Positions 56,990 through 64,000 of a stretch of 64,000 bases of DNA are shown piece by piece. Below the pieces are notes generated by a model. That model searched no databases. It was not told the DNA's origin and worked only from the letters and a program-made list of their open reading frames with translations. Source of the DNA: Pseudomonas fluorescens (lineage in GTDB: Bacteria > Pseudomonadota > Gammaproteobacteria > Pseudomonadales > Pseudomonadaceae); the NCBI RefSeq assembly GCF_019212185.1, contig NZ_CP078138.1, forward strand, positions 2,834,501 to 2,898,500, written 5' to 3'. The position numbers were made by a program, and so were the translations under genes. Numbering within the stretch: position 1 is the first letter of the stretch; every line of letters begins with the position of its first letter.

Positions 56990-58705
56990 ATGACGGCTCA
57001 AGTTCAGTCTCAGGCCCGGTACGACGTGATCGTCGTCGGTTCGGGCGCCGGTGCGATGACCTCGGCGGTATTTCTGGCCGACCAGGGTTTAAGCGTCCTG
57101 GTGGTGGAAAAAAGCAACCAGTACGGCGGCACCTCGGCGATTTCCGGTGGCGGTATCTGGATCCCCAACAACCACTACTTCGCCCGCATCAACGGCAACG
57201 ACAGCTATGCTACCGCGCTGACCTACCTCAAGGCCGCGGCCGGCGAGCATGTCGAGGAAGTACGCCTGCGGGCCTACCTGGACAACGCGCCGAAGATGAT
57301 CGAAGCGCTCACCCGCACCAGCCGGGTACGCTATGCGGTGGCGGCCAAGTACCCCGATTATTACCCGCACCTGCCAGGCGCCCTGGCCGGTGGTCGCACC
57401 CTTGACCCGGAATTGTTCGACACCAGCTTGCTCGGCGATGAACTGGCCAACCTGCGCAAGCCGTCGCCCTCGACACTGTTGATGGGCTGTATCGCCTGGA
57501 CCGCGCGGGATGCGCACAAGGTCATGGCTCGCAGTTTCGGCTGGCGCCTGCTGATCATGAAGCTGATGCTGCGCTACAAGCTGGACTTCAAATGGCGGCG
57601 CAAGAGCAAAAGCAAAATTGATCGCCGCGCCTCCCTCGGCAGTTCGCTGGTGGCCTCGCTGCGCCGCTCGCTGATGGATCGTCAGGTGCCGCTGTGGCTC
57701 AACACCGATTTTTGTGGACTGATTAGCGACAACGGTCGGGTCACCGGGATCACCGTGCAACAGGGGGAGACCGTGCGCCAGCTGTATGCGCGCCGTGGGG
57801 TGATCCTCGCCTCGGGCGGTTTCGAGCAGAATCAGGCGCTGCGCGACCAGTACCTGCCCAAGCCCAATCGCCAGGCCTGGAGTGCCACTCCGCCGGGTAA
57901 TAACACCGGCGCGGCACTCACCGCAGGCCTTGGACAGGGTGCGGCCACTGCGTTGCTGGACTGGGCCTGGTGGGCACCGACCATTGCCGTACCGGGTGAA
58001 GATAAACCCCGGGGGATCTTCGCCGAACGCGCGTTCCCCGGCGCTATCGTGGTCAACGGCCAGGGCCAGCGCTTTGTCAACGAAGCGGCGCCGTACCTGG
58101 AGTTCGTCGATGCGATGTACAAGGACGACAACAGGACCGGCGGCAAATCGGTTCCAGCCTGGGTGATCTTCGACGCGCATTTCCGTTTCAACTACGCCAT
58201 GGGCCCGCTGATGCCGGGTCAGGTGGTGCCCGACAGCCGCCTGCGCAAAGAGTGGTTGAACAAGCTGTACTGGAAGGCCGAGACCCTGGAGGGCCTGGCC
58301 CGGCAGATCGGTGTCGATGCCGCCGGCCTGGAAGCCACCGCGCGCAAAATCAACGATTACGCCAGCTCCGGTGTCGACCTCGACTTCGGCCGTGGCGGCA
58401 ACGTCTTCGACCGCTATTACGGCGACAGTAACGTCAAGCCCAACCCGTGCCTGGCGCCGCTGCGCAAAGGCCCGTTCTATGCGATGCGCCTGGATGCCGG
58501 CGATATCGGCACCAAAGGTGGTCTGCTGACCAACCAACACGCCCAGGTGGTGCGCGAAGACGGCAGCGCCATCGACGGCCTGTATGCGATCGGCAACTGC
58601 TCGGCATCGGTGATGGGCACCAGCTATCCGGGCGCCGGCGGCACTCTCGGGCCGGCCATGACCTTCGGCTACGTCGCCGCCAATCACCTGGCGCGCCAGG
58701 GTTAG
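56990..58705 (+). CDS. 3-ketosteroid-dehydrogenase-like flavoprotein
   Basis: 571 residues. N-terminal FAD-binding Rossmann motif VVGSGAGAMTSAVFLA is followed by EKSNQYGGTSAISGGGIWIPNN, the hallmark of the KstD/fumarate-reductase flavoprotein family. The C-terminus has the second FAD contact GLYAIGNCSASVMGTSYPGAGGTLGPAMTFG, which in KstD enzymes precedes the active-site segment. These enzymes introduce a C=C next to a ring ketone. A 3-oxosteroid 1-dehydrogenase or another cyclic-ketone dehydrogenase is possible. No clear ribosome site lies before the ATG at 56990. Confidence 0.78.
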   Translation: MTAQVQSQARYDVIVVGSGAGAMTSAVFLADQGLSVLVVEKSNQYGGTSAISGGGIWIPNNHYFARINGNDSYATALTYLKAAAGEHVEEVRLRAYLDNAPKMIEALTRTSRVRYAVAAKYPDYYPHLPGALAGGRTLDPELFDTSLLGDELANLRKPSPSTLLMGCIAWTARDAHKVMARSFGWRLLIMKLMLRYKLDFKWRRKSKSKIDRRASLGSSLVASLRRSLMDRQVPLWLNTDFCGLISDNGRVTGITVQQGETVRQLYARRGVILASGGFEQNQALRDQYLPKPNRQAWSATPPGNNTGAALTAGLGQGAATALLDWAWWAPTIAVPGEDKPRGIFAERAFPGAIVVNGQGQRFVNEAAPYLEFVDAMYKDDNRTGGKSVPAWVIFDAHFRFNYAMGPLMPGQVVPDSRLRKEWLNKLYWKAETLEGLARQIGVDAAGLEATARKINDYASSGVDLDFGRGGNVFDRYYGDSNVKPNPCLAPLRKGPFYAMRLDAGDIGTKGGLLTNQHAQVVREDGSAIDGLYAIGNCSASVMGTSYPGAGGTLGPAMTFGYVAANHLARQG

Positions 58706-58715
58706 GAGGTGGGCT

Positions 58716-60413
58716 ATGTCGATGTCTGAAAATCTTCCCGCCACAGAGGTGCTGCCAGCCTTGCACGTGGACGACAGCAGCAGCGTCGCCTGGGACCAAT
58801 TGTGCGATGTGCTGGTAGTGGGCTGGGGCGCGGCCGGTGCCTGCGCCGCCCTTGAGGCATGCGCCCGAGGTGCCGACGTGCTGATCGCCGACCGCTTCAC
58901 CGGCGGCGGTGCCAGCGCCAAGAGCGGCGGGGTGGTGTATGCCGGTGGCGGCACCCGTCATCAACAGGCGGCCGGCTTCAACGACAGTCCCGAAGCCATG
59001 TTCGACTACCTCAAGCATGAAACCTGCAATGTGGTCAGCGACGAAACCCTGTGGCGCTTCTGTGCCGACAGCGTGAGCAACCTGCAATGGCTGGAAGGCC
59101 ACGGCGCACCCTACGGACACCAGATGCCGCCGGGGGGAAAGACTTCCTATCCGTCCGATGGCTACTTCCTTTATTACTCGGGTAACGAGCTGGTACCGAG
59201 CCACAGCGGGCCGTTGCCGCCAGCGCCACGCGGGCATCGCACCGTGGGCAAGGGCCAGGGTGGCGCGGTGTTGTTTGCCCATCTCAAGGCAGCATGTCTG
59301 AAAGCCGGCGCCCGACCACTGTTGCAGGCCGCCGCACGGCGCTTGGTGGTTGATGCGCAGGGGCGGGTGCTGGGTGTCGAGTTCTGGTGCCTGGCCGAAG
59401 GCAGTCGAGAAGCGCAATTGCATGCCCGCCTCGCGGCGCGCGCTGAACGCCTGCAGAACTTTGCCCCGGGCTACTGCAACAAGCTGCGCAAGAAAATCTG
59501 CCAGCTGGAACGGGATTTCGCACGACCACGCCGGGTTCGGGCACGCAACGGGGTGATCCTCAGTACCGGCGGTTTCATCTTCAATCGGCAGATGCTCGAA
59601 CAACACGCGCCGAAATTTCGTCGCAACTTCAAGGTCGGCGCCACCGGTTGCGATGGCAGCGGCCTGCGCCTGGGCGCCAGTGTTGGCGGGCAGGGCATCG
59701 GGCTTGAGCGGGTCTCGGCCTGGCGCTTTCTCAATCCGCCCTACAGTTGGCACAAGGGCATCGTCGTCAACCGTCAAGGCCAGCGCTTTTGCAACGAAGA
59801 AGTCTACGGCGCCACCCTCGGCCAGCCATTGATGGAAGAGCAGGGCGGCAAGGCCTGGCTGGTGCTCGATGCACCGTTGCGCAAGAAGGCGATTCGCGAG
59901 GCGTTGTTCGGGGGCTATTGGTGGTTCCAGAGTTTTCCGGCGCTGGCACTGATGCTGTTCAAGGTGCGCAAGGGCCAGAGCTTGAGCGAACTGGCCGGCG
60001 CCACCTTGATGGATCCGGCAGCGTTGCGCGATTCGGTGTTGGCCGCCAACGCCGCTGCCCGTGGCGAGGCGCCGGAGCCGTTCGGCAAGTCCGAGGGCGG
60101 GCGTCAGGTGCTGGAGCAGGGACCGTTTTACGCCTGCGATATTTCCGTGACCAACCCGGTGTTTCCGCTGGGCGCCTTGACCCTTGGCGGGCTGCGGGTG
60201 GATGAGGGCAGTGGCGCGGTACTGGATGACCAGGGCCAGGCAATTGCGGGACTGTATGCGGCCGGGCGCACAGCCTTGGGCATCCCTTCGCACCTGTACA
60301 TCAGCGGCCTGTCCCTGGCTGACTGTGTGTTCTCCGGCCGGCGCGCCGGGGCCAGCGTGGCCCGTGCTGCGCAGCCATCCCCCTCGACCCACGCACATGA
60401 GATGACACCATGA
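58716..60413 (+). CDS. Second KstD-like FAD-dependent dehydrogenase
   Basis: 565 residues; AGGAGG lies 6 nt before the ATG. FAD motif VVGWGAAGACAALEACARGA, a GGVVYAGGGTRHQQAAG loop, and C-terminal GLYAAGRTALGIPSHLYISG. It belongs to the same superfamily as the upstream gene but is clearly diverged, resembling 3-oxo-5-alpha-steroid 4-dehydrogenase or succinate dehydrogenase-type proteins. Two different flavin desaturases in tandem are usual for dehydrogenating two positions of one ring. A third gene follows with a 4-nt overlap, so the three form one operon. Confidence 0.75.
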   Translation: MSMSENLPATEVLPALHVDDSSSVAWDQLCDVLVVGWGAAGACAALEACARGADVLIADRFTGGGASAKSGGVVYAGGGTRHQQAAGFNDSPEAMFDYLKHETCNVVSDETLWRFCADSVSNLQWLEGHGAPYGHQMPPGGKTSYPSDGYFLYYSGNELVPSHSGPLPPAPRGHRTVGKGQGGAVLFAHLKAACLKAGARPLLQAAARRLVVDAQGRVLGVEFWCLAEGSREAQLHARLAARAERLQNFAPGYCNKLRKKICQLERDFARPRRVRARNGVILSTGGFIFNRQMLEQHAPKFRRNFKVGATGCDGSGLRLGASVGGQGIGLERVSAWRFLNPPYSWHKGIVVNRQGQRFCNEEVYGATLGQPLMEEQGGKAWLVLDAPLRKKAIREALFGGYWWFQSFPALALMLFKVRKGQSLSELAGATLMDPAALRDSVLAANAAARGEAPEPFGKSEGGRQVLEQGPFYACDISVTNPVFPLGALTLGGLRVDEGSGAVLDDQGQAIAGLYAAGRTALGIPSHLYISGLSLADCVFSGRRAGASVARAAQPSPSTHAHEMTP

Positions 60414-61186
60414 CCGACTCAACAAACAGCAACGGCCGGGTTCACGGCAAGGTGGCGCTGGTCACCGGTGGCGCCAGGGGCATCGGCGCCGCCAGCGTGC
60501 GGGCGTTGGTGGCCGAAGGCGCTCGGGTACTGATCAGCGACCTCGATGTCGAAGCTGGCCAGGCCCTGGCGACCGAACTCGGCGCGGCGGCCGCCTTTAT
60601 CCGCCACGATGTCAGCAGCGAGGAGCAGTGGCGCGAGGTGATCGGCCATCTGCGCGAGCACTACGGACGCCTGGATATTCTGGTCAACAATGCAGGGATC
60701 CTGATCTGCGGTAGCCTCGAAGAAACCAGCCTCGCCGACTGGCACAAAATGCTGCGGGTGAACGCCGACAGCGTGTTCCTCGGCTGTCGTGAAGGCATTG
60801 CGTTGATGAAGGACCGCGGTGGCTCGATCATCAATCTGTCGTCCATTGCAGCCCTGGCCGGGCGTGACGATTACCTGGCCTATAGCGCCTCCAAGGGCGC
60901 CGTGGCGGCGTTGTCGCGCTCGGTGGCGGTGCTGTGCCGGCGGCGCAAATACCGCATCCGCTGCAACACCCTGCACCCGGATGGAGTGCTGACCGATATG
61001 ACCCGCGGCGGATTTCCCCAGGGTGTCGACCCGGACCGTCTGACCATCGACAGCGACCCGATGAACCGAATGTGCCGGCCCGAGGATGTGGCGGCCAGTG
61101 TGTTGTTTTTGGCCAGTGACGAGGCGAGGGCGATCAATGGGGTGGAGTTGCGTATAGACAGCGGGCAGATGGTGATGAGTATCTAA
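60410..61186 (+). CDS. Short-chain dehydrogenase/reductase (hydroxysteroid type)
   Basis: 258 residues. Classical SDR motifs: TGGARGIGAAS for NAD(P), DHVSS-type Asp after the second strand (RHDVSS), NNAG, catalytic Ser in NLSSIA, and YSASK. The gene overlaps the preceding flavoprotein gene by 4 nt (ATGA). The CRRRKYRIRCNTLHPDG segment is like 3-beta/17-beta-type hydroxysteroid SDRs. It probably interconverts a ring hydroxyl and ketone on the same substrate as the upstream dehydrogenases. A specific substrate is not supported. Confidence 0.82.
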   Translation: MTDSTNSNGRVHGKVALVTGGARGIGAASVRALVAEGARVLISDLDVEAGQALATELGAAAAFIRHDVSSEEQWREVIGHLREHYGRLDILVNNAGILICGSLEETSLADWHKMLRVNADSVFLGCREGIALMKDRGGSIINLSSIAALAGRDDYLAYSASKGAVAALSRSVAVLCRRRKYRIRCNTLHPDGVLTDMTRGGFPQGVDPDRLTIDSDPMNRMCRPEDVAASVLFLASDEARAINGVELRIDSGQMVMSI

Positions 61187-61217
61187 GCGATGGGTTCGCT
61201 CCTTTGCTTCCCTGCTC

Positions 61218-61301
61218 CTGTGTAGGAGCGAGCTTGTTCGCGATGGCTATCTTTCGGCGTACACCGGAAAAAAGCCATCGCTAGCAGGCTAGCTCCCACA
61301 G
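61218..61301. repeat. Inverted REP pair
   Basis: GTAGGAGCGAGCTTGTTCGCGATGGC-like unit on one side and its inverted relative (core GCCATCGCTAGCAGGCTAGC) at 61273-61301. It fills the 149-nt gap between converging genes. Confidence 0.8.
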
Positions 61302-61335
61302 AATATTCGCAGCTCACATGACGCATCGCCCGCGC

Positions 61336-62121
61336 CTAACTCCCCACAAACCGCGCCCCTCGTTTTTCAATAAACGCCTGCATCCCCTCCTTCTGATCCC
61401 GCGAAGCGAACAACAGCGCATTGGCCTTGCGCTCCAGCGCCAGGCCCGCCTCCAGCGGTGCATCCATGCCGGCGAGGATTACCTCCTTGATCTGCTCGGC
61501 AGCGAGCGCCGGCATTGCCGCGATGACCCGCGCCAACTCCAGGGCATGGGCTTGCACCTGATCATCATCCACCAGATCACTGACCAGGCCGGCCACCCAA
61601 GCCTCTTCAGCAGTGATCGGCTGCCCGGTCAGCGCCATGCGCATCGCCTTGACCTTGCCCACCGCGCGCACCAGGCGCTGGGTGCCGCCGATGCCGGGCA
61701 TGATGCCGATGCGGATCTCTGGTTGGCAGAAGCGCGCGCTGCGGCCGGCGACGATCAGGTCGGCGTGCATCGCCAGTTCGCAGCCGCCGCCATAGGCATA
61801 GCCGCAAACCGCCGCGATCACCGGTTTCGGGCAATGCTGGATCGGCCCCCAGACTCGCTCAGTGTGGCGCTTGTAGATATCAATGGCACCGACCCCGGCC
61901 ATGCTATTGATGTCGCCCCCGGCCGCGAACACCTGGTCGCCGCCGGTCAGGACGATGCAACGCACCTGCGGATCGAGCGCCAGTTCGCTGAAATGCTCTG
62001 ACAGCAGCGCCTGCAACTCCAGGCTCAGGGCGTTGGTCGCCTGGGGCCGGTTGAGGCGCAGCAGGGCAACGCCGGGCAGGGGGTGTTCCAGCAGGACCGG
62101 TGTAGCGGACACGTCGGACAT
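61336..62121 (-). CDS. Enoyl-CoA hydratase/isomerase
   Basis: 261 residues from the ATG at 62121, chosen because AAGAGG is 6 nt upstream; the ATG at 62127 would abut the site. The crotonase fold signature is complete: oxyanion-hole motif FAAGGDINSM, GGGCELAMHADLIVAG with the first catalytic Glu position, and PEIRIGIMPGIGGTQRL with the second. It hydrates 2-enoyl-CoA esters, fitting beta-oxidation-like shortening of a side chain or opened ring. It points away from the flanking plus-strand genes and ends in the REP pair. Confidence 0.87.
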   Translation of the reverse strand: MSDVSATPVLLEHPLPGVALLRLNRPQATNALSLELQALLSEHFSELALDPQVRCIVLTGGDQVFAAGGDINSMAGVGAIDIYKRHTERVWGPIQHCPKPVIAAVCGYAYGGGCELAMHADLIVAGRSARFCQPEIRIGIMPGIGGTQRLVRAVGKVKAMRMALTGQPITAEEAWVAGLVSDLVDDDQVQAHALELARVIAAMPALAAEQIKEVILAGMDAPLEAGLALERKANALLFASRDQKEGMQAFIEKRGARFVGS

Positions 62122-62263
62122 GGTCATCCTCTTAAGCCTGAAAAAGCCGTAAATGGTCGCCAGTGTCCTGTTCGCGAGGGCGAACTTTCATCGTCCGTTC
62201 AGACGTAGTTTGCCCTGCAGTTCCTCCCTAGAGTGAGCCTTGTCAGTAGAAAAGGAGCACATG

Positions 62264-63049
62264 ATGGAGCTGCATTCGGGTCTTGATTTCAGCGCCAAGG
62301 TGATACTCATCACCGGTGGCACCAAAGGCATCGGCGCCGGCATCGCGCTGGGATTCCTGGCGGCGAACGCCCGGGTGATTGTCTGTGCCCGGCGCGAGCC
62401 GGAACAGCTGCCAAGCGTCGGCGACAGGCGCGCCACCTTCATCGCGGCCGATGTGCGCGACCCCGATTCGCTGCAGCGCCTGTTCAACTGCATCGAGCGC
62501 GACTTCGGTCGTCTCGACGTGGTGATCAACAACGCCGGTGGCAGTCCGGCCGCCGATGCGGCCACGGCCTCGCCGCGCTTTCACGAAAGCATTATCAACC
62601 TGAACCTGATCGCCCCGTTCAACGTCGCCCAGCACGCCAACCGCCTGATGCAGGCCCAGGCGCAGGGCGGTTGCATCGTGTTCATCGGCAGCATCAGTGC
62701 GCTGCGTTCCTCGCCGGGCACCGCCGCTTACGGCGCGGCCAAGGCCGGGGTGCTGGCGTTGGTGCAGTCGCTGGCGGTGGAGTGGGGGCCGAAGGTACGG
62801 GTGGTCACGGTCAGCCCCGGGCTGGTACTGACCGAACAGGCTCATCTGCACTACGGCACCGAAGCCGGGATTGCCGCCGTGGCGGCGGGGATTCCGGCTG
62901 CGCGCATGGCAGTCGCCGAAGACATCGCCAACGCCTGCCTGTACCTCGCATCGCCCCTGGCCAGTTATGCCAGCGGCTGCAACCTGCTGCTGCACGGGGG
63001 TGGCGAACGCCCGGCATTCCTCGGTGCCGCGCAAGTATTGCCGACCTGA
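62264..63049 (+). CDS. Short-chain dehydrogenase/reductase, CoA-ester type
   Basis: 261 residues from the ATG at 62264 (AAGGAG 6 nt upstream; ATG 62261 also possible). SDR motifs: TGGTKGIGAGIALGF, NNAGG, Ser in GSISAL, and YGAAKAGV with the catalytic Tyr and Lys. The first strand and ADVRDPDSLQRLFN Asp pattern agree with NAD(P) binding. SDRs of this kind dehydrogenate 3-hydroxyacyl-CoA or a ring alcohol. The divergent crotonase and the downstream MaoC-OB gene support a CoA-ester step. It lies 56 nt before that gene. Confidence 0.82.
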   Translation: MELHSGLDFSAKVILITGGTKGIGAGIALGFLAANARVIVCARREPEQLPSVGDRRATFIAADVRDPDSLQRLFNCIERDFGRLDVVINNAGGSPAADAATASPRFHESIINLNLIAPFNVAQHANRLMQAQAQGGCIVFIGSISALRSSPGTAAYGAAKAGVLALVQSLAVEWGPKVRVVTVSPGLVLTEQAHLHYGTEAGIAAVAAGIPAARMAVAEDIANACLYLASPLASYASGCNLLLHGGGERPAFLGAAQVLPT

Positions 63050-63105
63050 TCGACCTACTGCGGCGACCGAGTTCGGGCGCCGCCTTCATTCTGAAGGAGA
63101 CGACT

Positions 63106-64000
63106 TTGGCTGATCCACAATTGCTATCCAATGTGCGCGCCCTGGTGGGCCGCCAGTACGGCCGCGTGTACGCCTGGGACGAAATCAATGCGCCGATGAT
63201 TCGCCAGTGGTGCGAAGTCATGGGCATCGACAACCCGCTGTACACCGACCCGCAGTTTGCCCTCGGCACTCAGCATGAAGGCCTGATTGCCCCGCCTGCG
63301 ATGCTCCAGGTGTGGACGATGGAAGGCCTGCACGCCAACAACTATCCGCCTGGCTCCACCGACGAGAACCCCTACGAGGTGCTCAAGGAGATGGAAGCCT
63401 ACGACTACAGTTCCACGGTGGCGGTCAACTCCGAGCTGAGCTTCACCCGTCCGGTGCGCCTCGGTGAAAAGCTCTACTACACGACGCGCCTGGATGCGGT
63501 CAGCGACGAGAAAACCACCGCCCTCGGCACCGGTTTCTTCGTCACCCTGGTGATGAGCCACTTTGTCGAAAAGGCCAGCGGTGACGAGCCGGTGGGCGAG
63601 TTACTGTTTCGCGTGTTCAAGTTCCGCCCGGCGCATGCTCAGGCACCTGCCAAGGTCGACGCTGCACCGGTCAAGCCCAAGCGCCCGCTGCCGGGGATCA
63701 GCGATGACACGCGGTTCTTCTGGGAAGGCTGCGCCCAAGGCCAACTGCTGATCCAGCGTTGCAGTGCGTGCCAGACCCTGCGCCATCCGCCGGCCCCGGT
63801 GTGCATCGAATGCCACAGCTTCGACTGGGACACCGTGCAAGCCAGCGGAGAAGCGACTCTGTATTCCTTCGTGGTCATGCATTACCCGCAAGTGCCGCCG
63901 TTCGACTACCCGAATCCGATCGGCCTGATCGAGCTGGCCGAGGGCGTGCGCCTGATCGCCGGGCTGGTGGGCATCGAGCGCAGCGAATTGAAGGTCGGCC
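63106..64000 (+). CDS. MaoC-like/OB-fold (DUF35) fusion, 3' truncated
   Basis: Starts at TTG 63106 with AAGGAGA 5 nt upstream; no ATG alternative fits the N-terminal homology (ADPQLLSNVRALVGRQ). The frame is open to the window end (298 codons). Residues 1-170 look like a FAS1/MaoC-type dehydratase (EINAPMIRQWCEVMG, LSFTRPVRLGEKL). After a linker, a zinc ribbon (CSACQTL...CIEC) opens a DUF35 OB-fold (GEATLYSFVVMHYPQ). In steroid side-chain degradation, MaoC hydratases pair with DUF35-bound Ltp2-type aldolases. The next gene, outside the window, may therefore be a thiolase-like aldolase; this is a prediction. Confidence 0.8.
   Translation, partial: MADPQLLSNVRALVGRQYGRVYAWDEINAPMIRQWCEVMGIDNPLYTDPQFALGTQHEGLIAPPAMLQVWTMEGLHANNYPPGSTDENPYEVLKEMEAYDYSSTVAVNSELSFTRPVRLGEKLYYTTRLDAVSDEKTTALGTGFFVTLVMSHFVEKASGDEPVGELLFRVFKFRPAHAQAPAKVDAAPVKPKRPLPGISDDTRFFWEGCAQGQLLIQRCSACQTLRHPPAPVCIECHSFDWDTVQASGEATLYSFVVMHYPQVPPFDYPNPIGLIELAEGVRLIAGLVGIERSELKVG

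Overview
The window is high-GC, densely packed gammaproteobacterial DNA that looks like Pseudomonas, probably the P. fluorescens complex. Pointers are Pseudomonas-type REP palindromes (near 1711, 33083, 56750, 61218), a Fur-controlled peptide siderophore locus, an MnxG-type manganese oxidase and T6SS-type toxin/immunity islands. It is a run of accessory modules; no rRNA, tRNA, CRISPR array or insertion sequence was recognised.

1-27290, siderophore locus. A PepSY-type membrane protein (cut by the left edge) and a DUF3325 protein face a 23.5-kb minus-strand operon: stand-alone Fe(II)/2OG beta-hydroxylase, NRPS with a C-terminal beta-hydroxylase fusion, NRPS, NRPS, second discrete beta-hydroxylase, terminal NRPS. 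MbtH and diaminobutyrate aminotransferase genes run divergently. A 15/19 match to the Fur box lies between the two units. Residues read at the A-domain pocket give Asp, Dab, Asp, unassigned, His. Three hydroxylases plus two Asp and one His module suggest an acylated siderophore with two beta-hydroxy-Asp and one beta-hydroxy-His ligands, related to but shorter than the corrugatin family. No thioesterase is visible and the last protein ends in C-T.

27534-31876, lower-GC effector island. It holds an 878-aa M23-like/SH3/EF-hand/muramidase protein with a small exported partner, a decayed GH19-like hydrolase, and another exported protein that may be an orphan immunity protein.

32172-43450, putative manganese oxidation locus. 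A 1942-aa multicopper oxidase (mnxG-like) is divergent from two paralogous secreted proteins, one with cadherin/Ig-like repeats. Each direction has a good sigma-54 promoter. A separate outer-membrane protein gene lies to the left.

43569-50518, PAAR toxin and immunity array. A PAAR-DUF2515-like protein is followed by nine overlapping tandem copies of one roughly 205-aa membrane-anchored protein. The copies are mosaics: three N-half types and three C-half types recombined at a conserved central segment. This is the most striking element of the window.

50523-64000, catabolic cluster. It encodes a TetR regulator, MFS transporter, two-domain flavin reductase, aldehyde dehydrogenase, Tat-exported amidase, two KstD-like flavoproteins, two SDRs, an enoyl-CoA hydratase and a MaoC/OB-fold (DUF35) protein cut by the right edge. 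Together they suggest breakdown of a steroid-like or alicyclic/terpenoid acid through CoA thioesters; the substrate is not determined.
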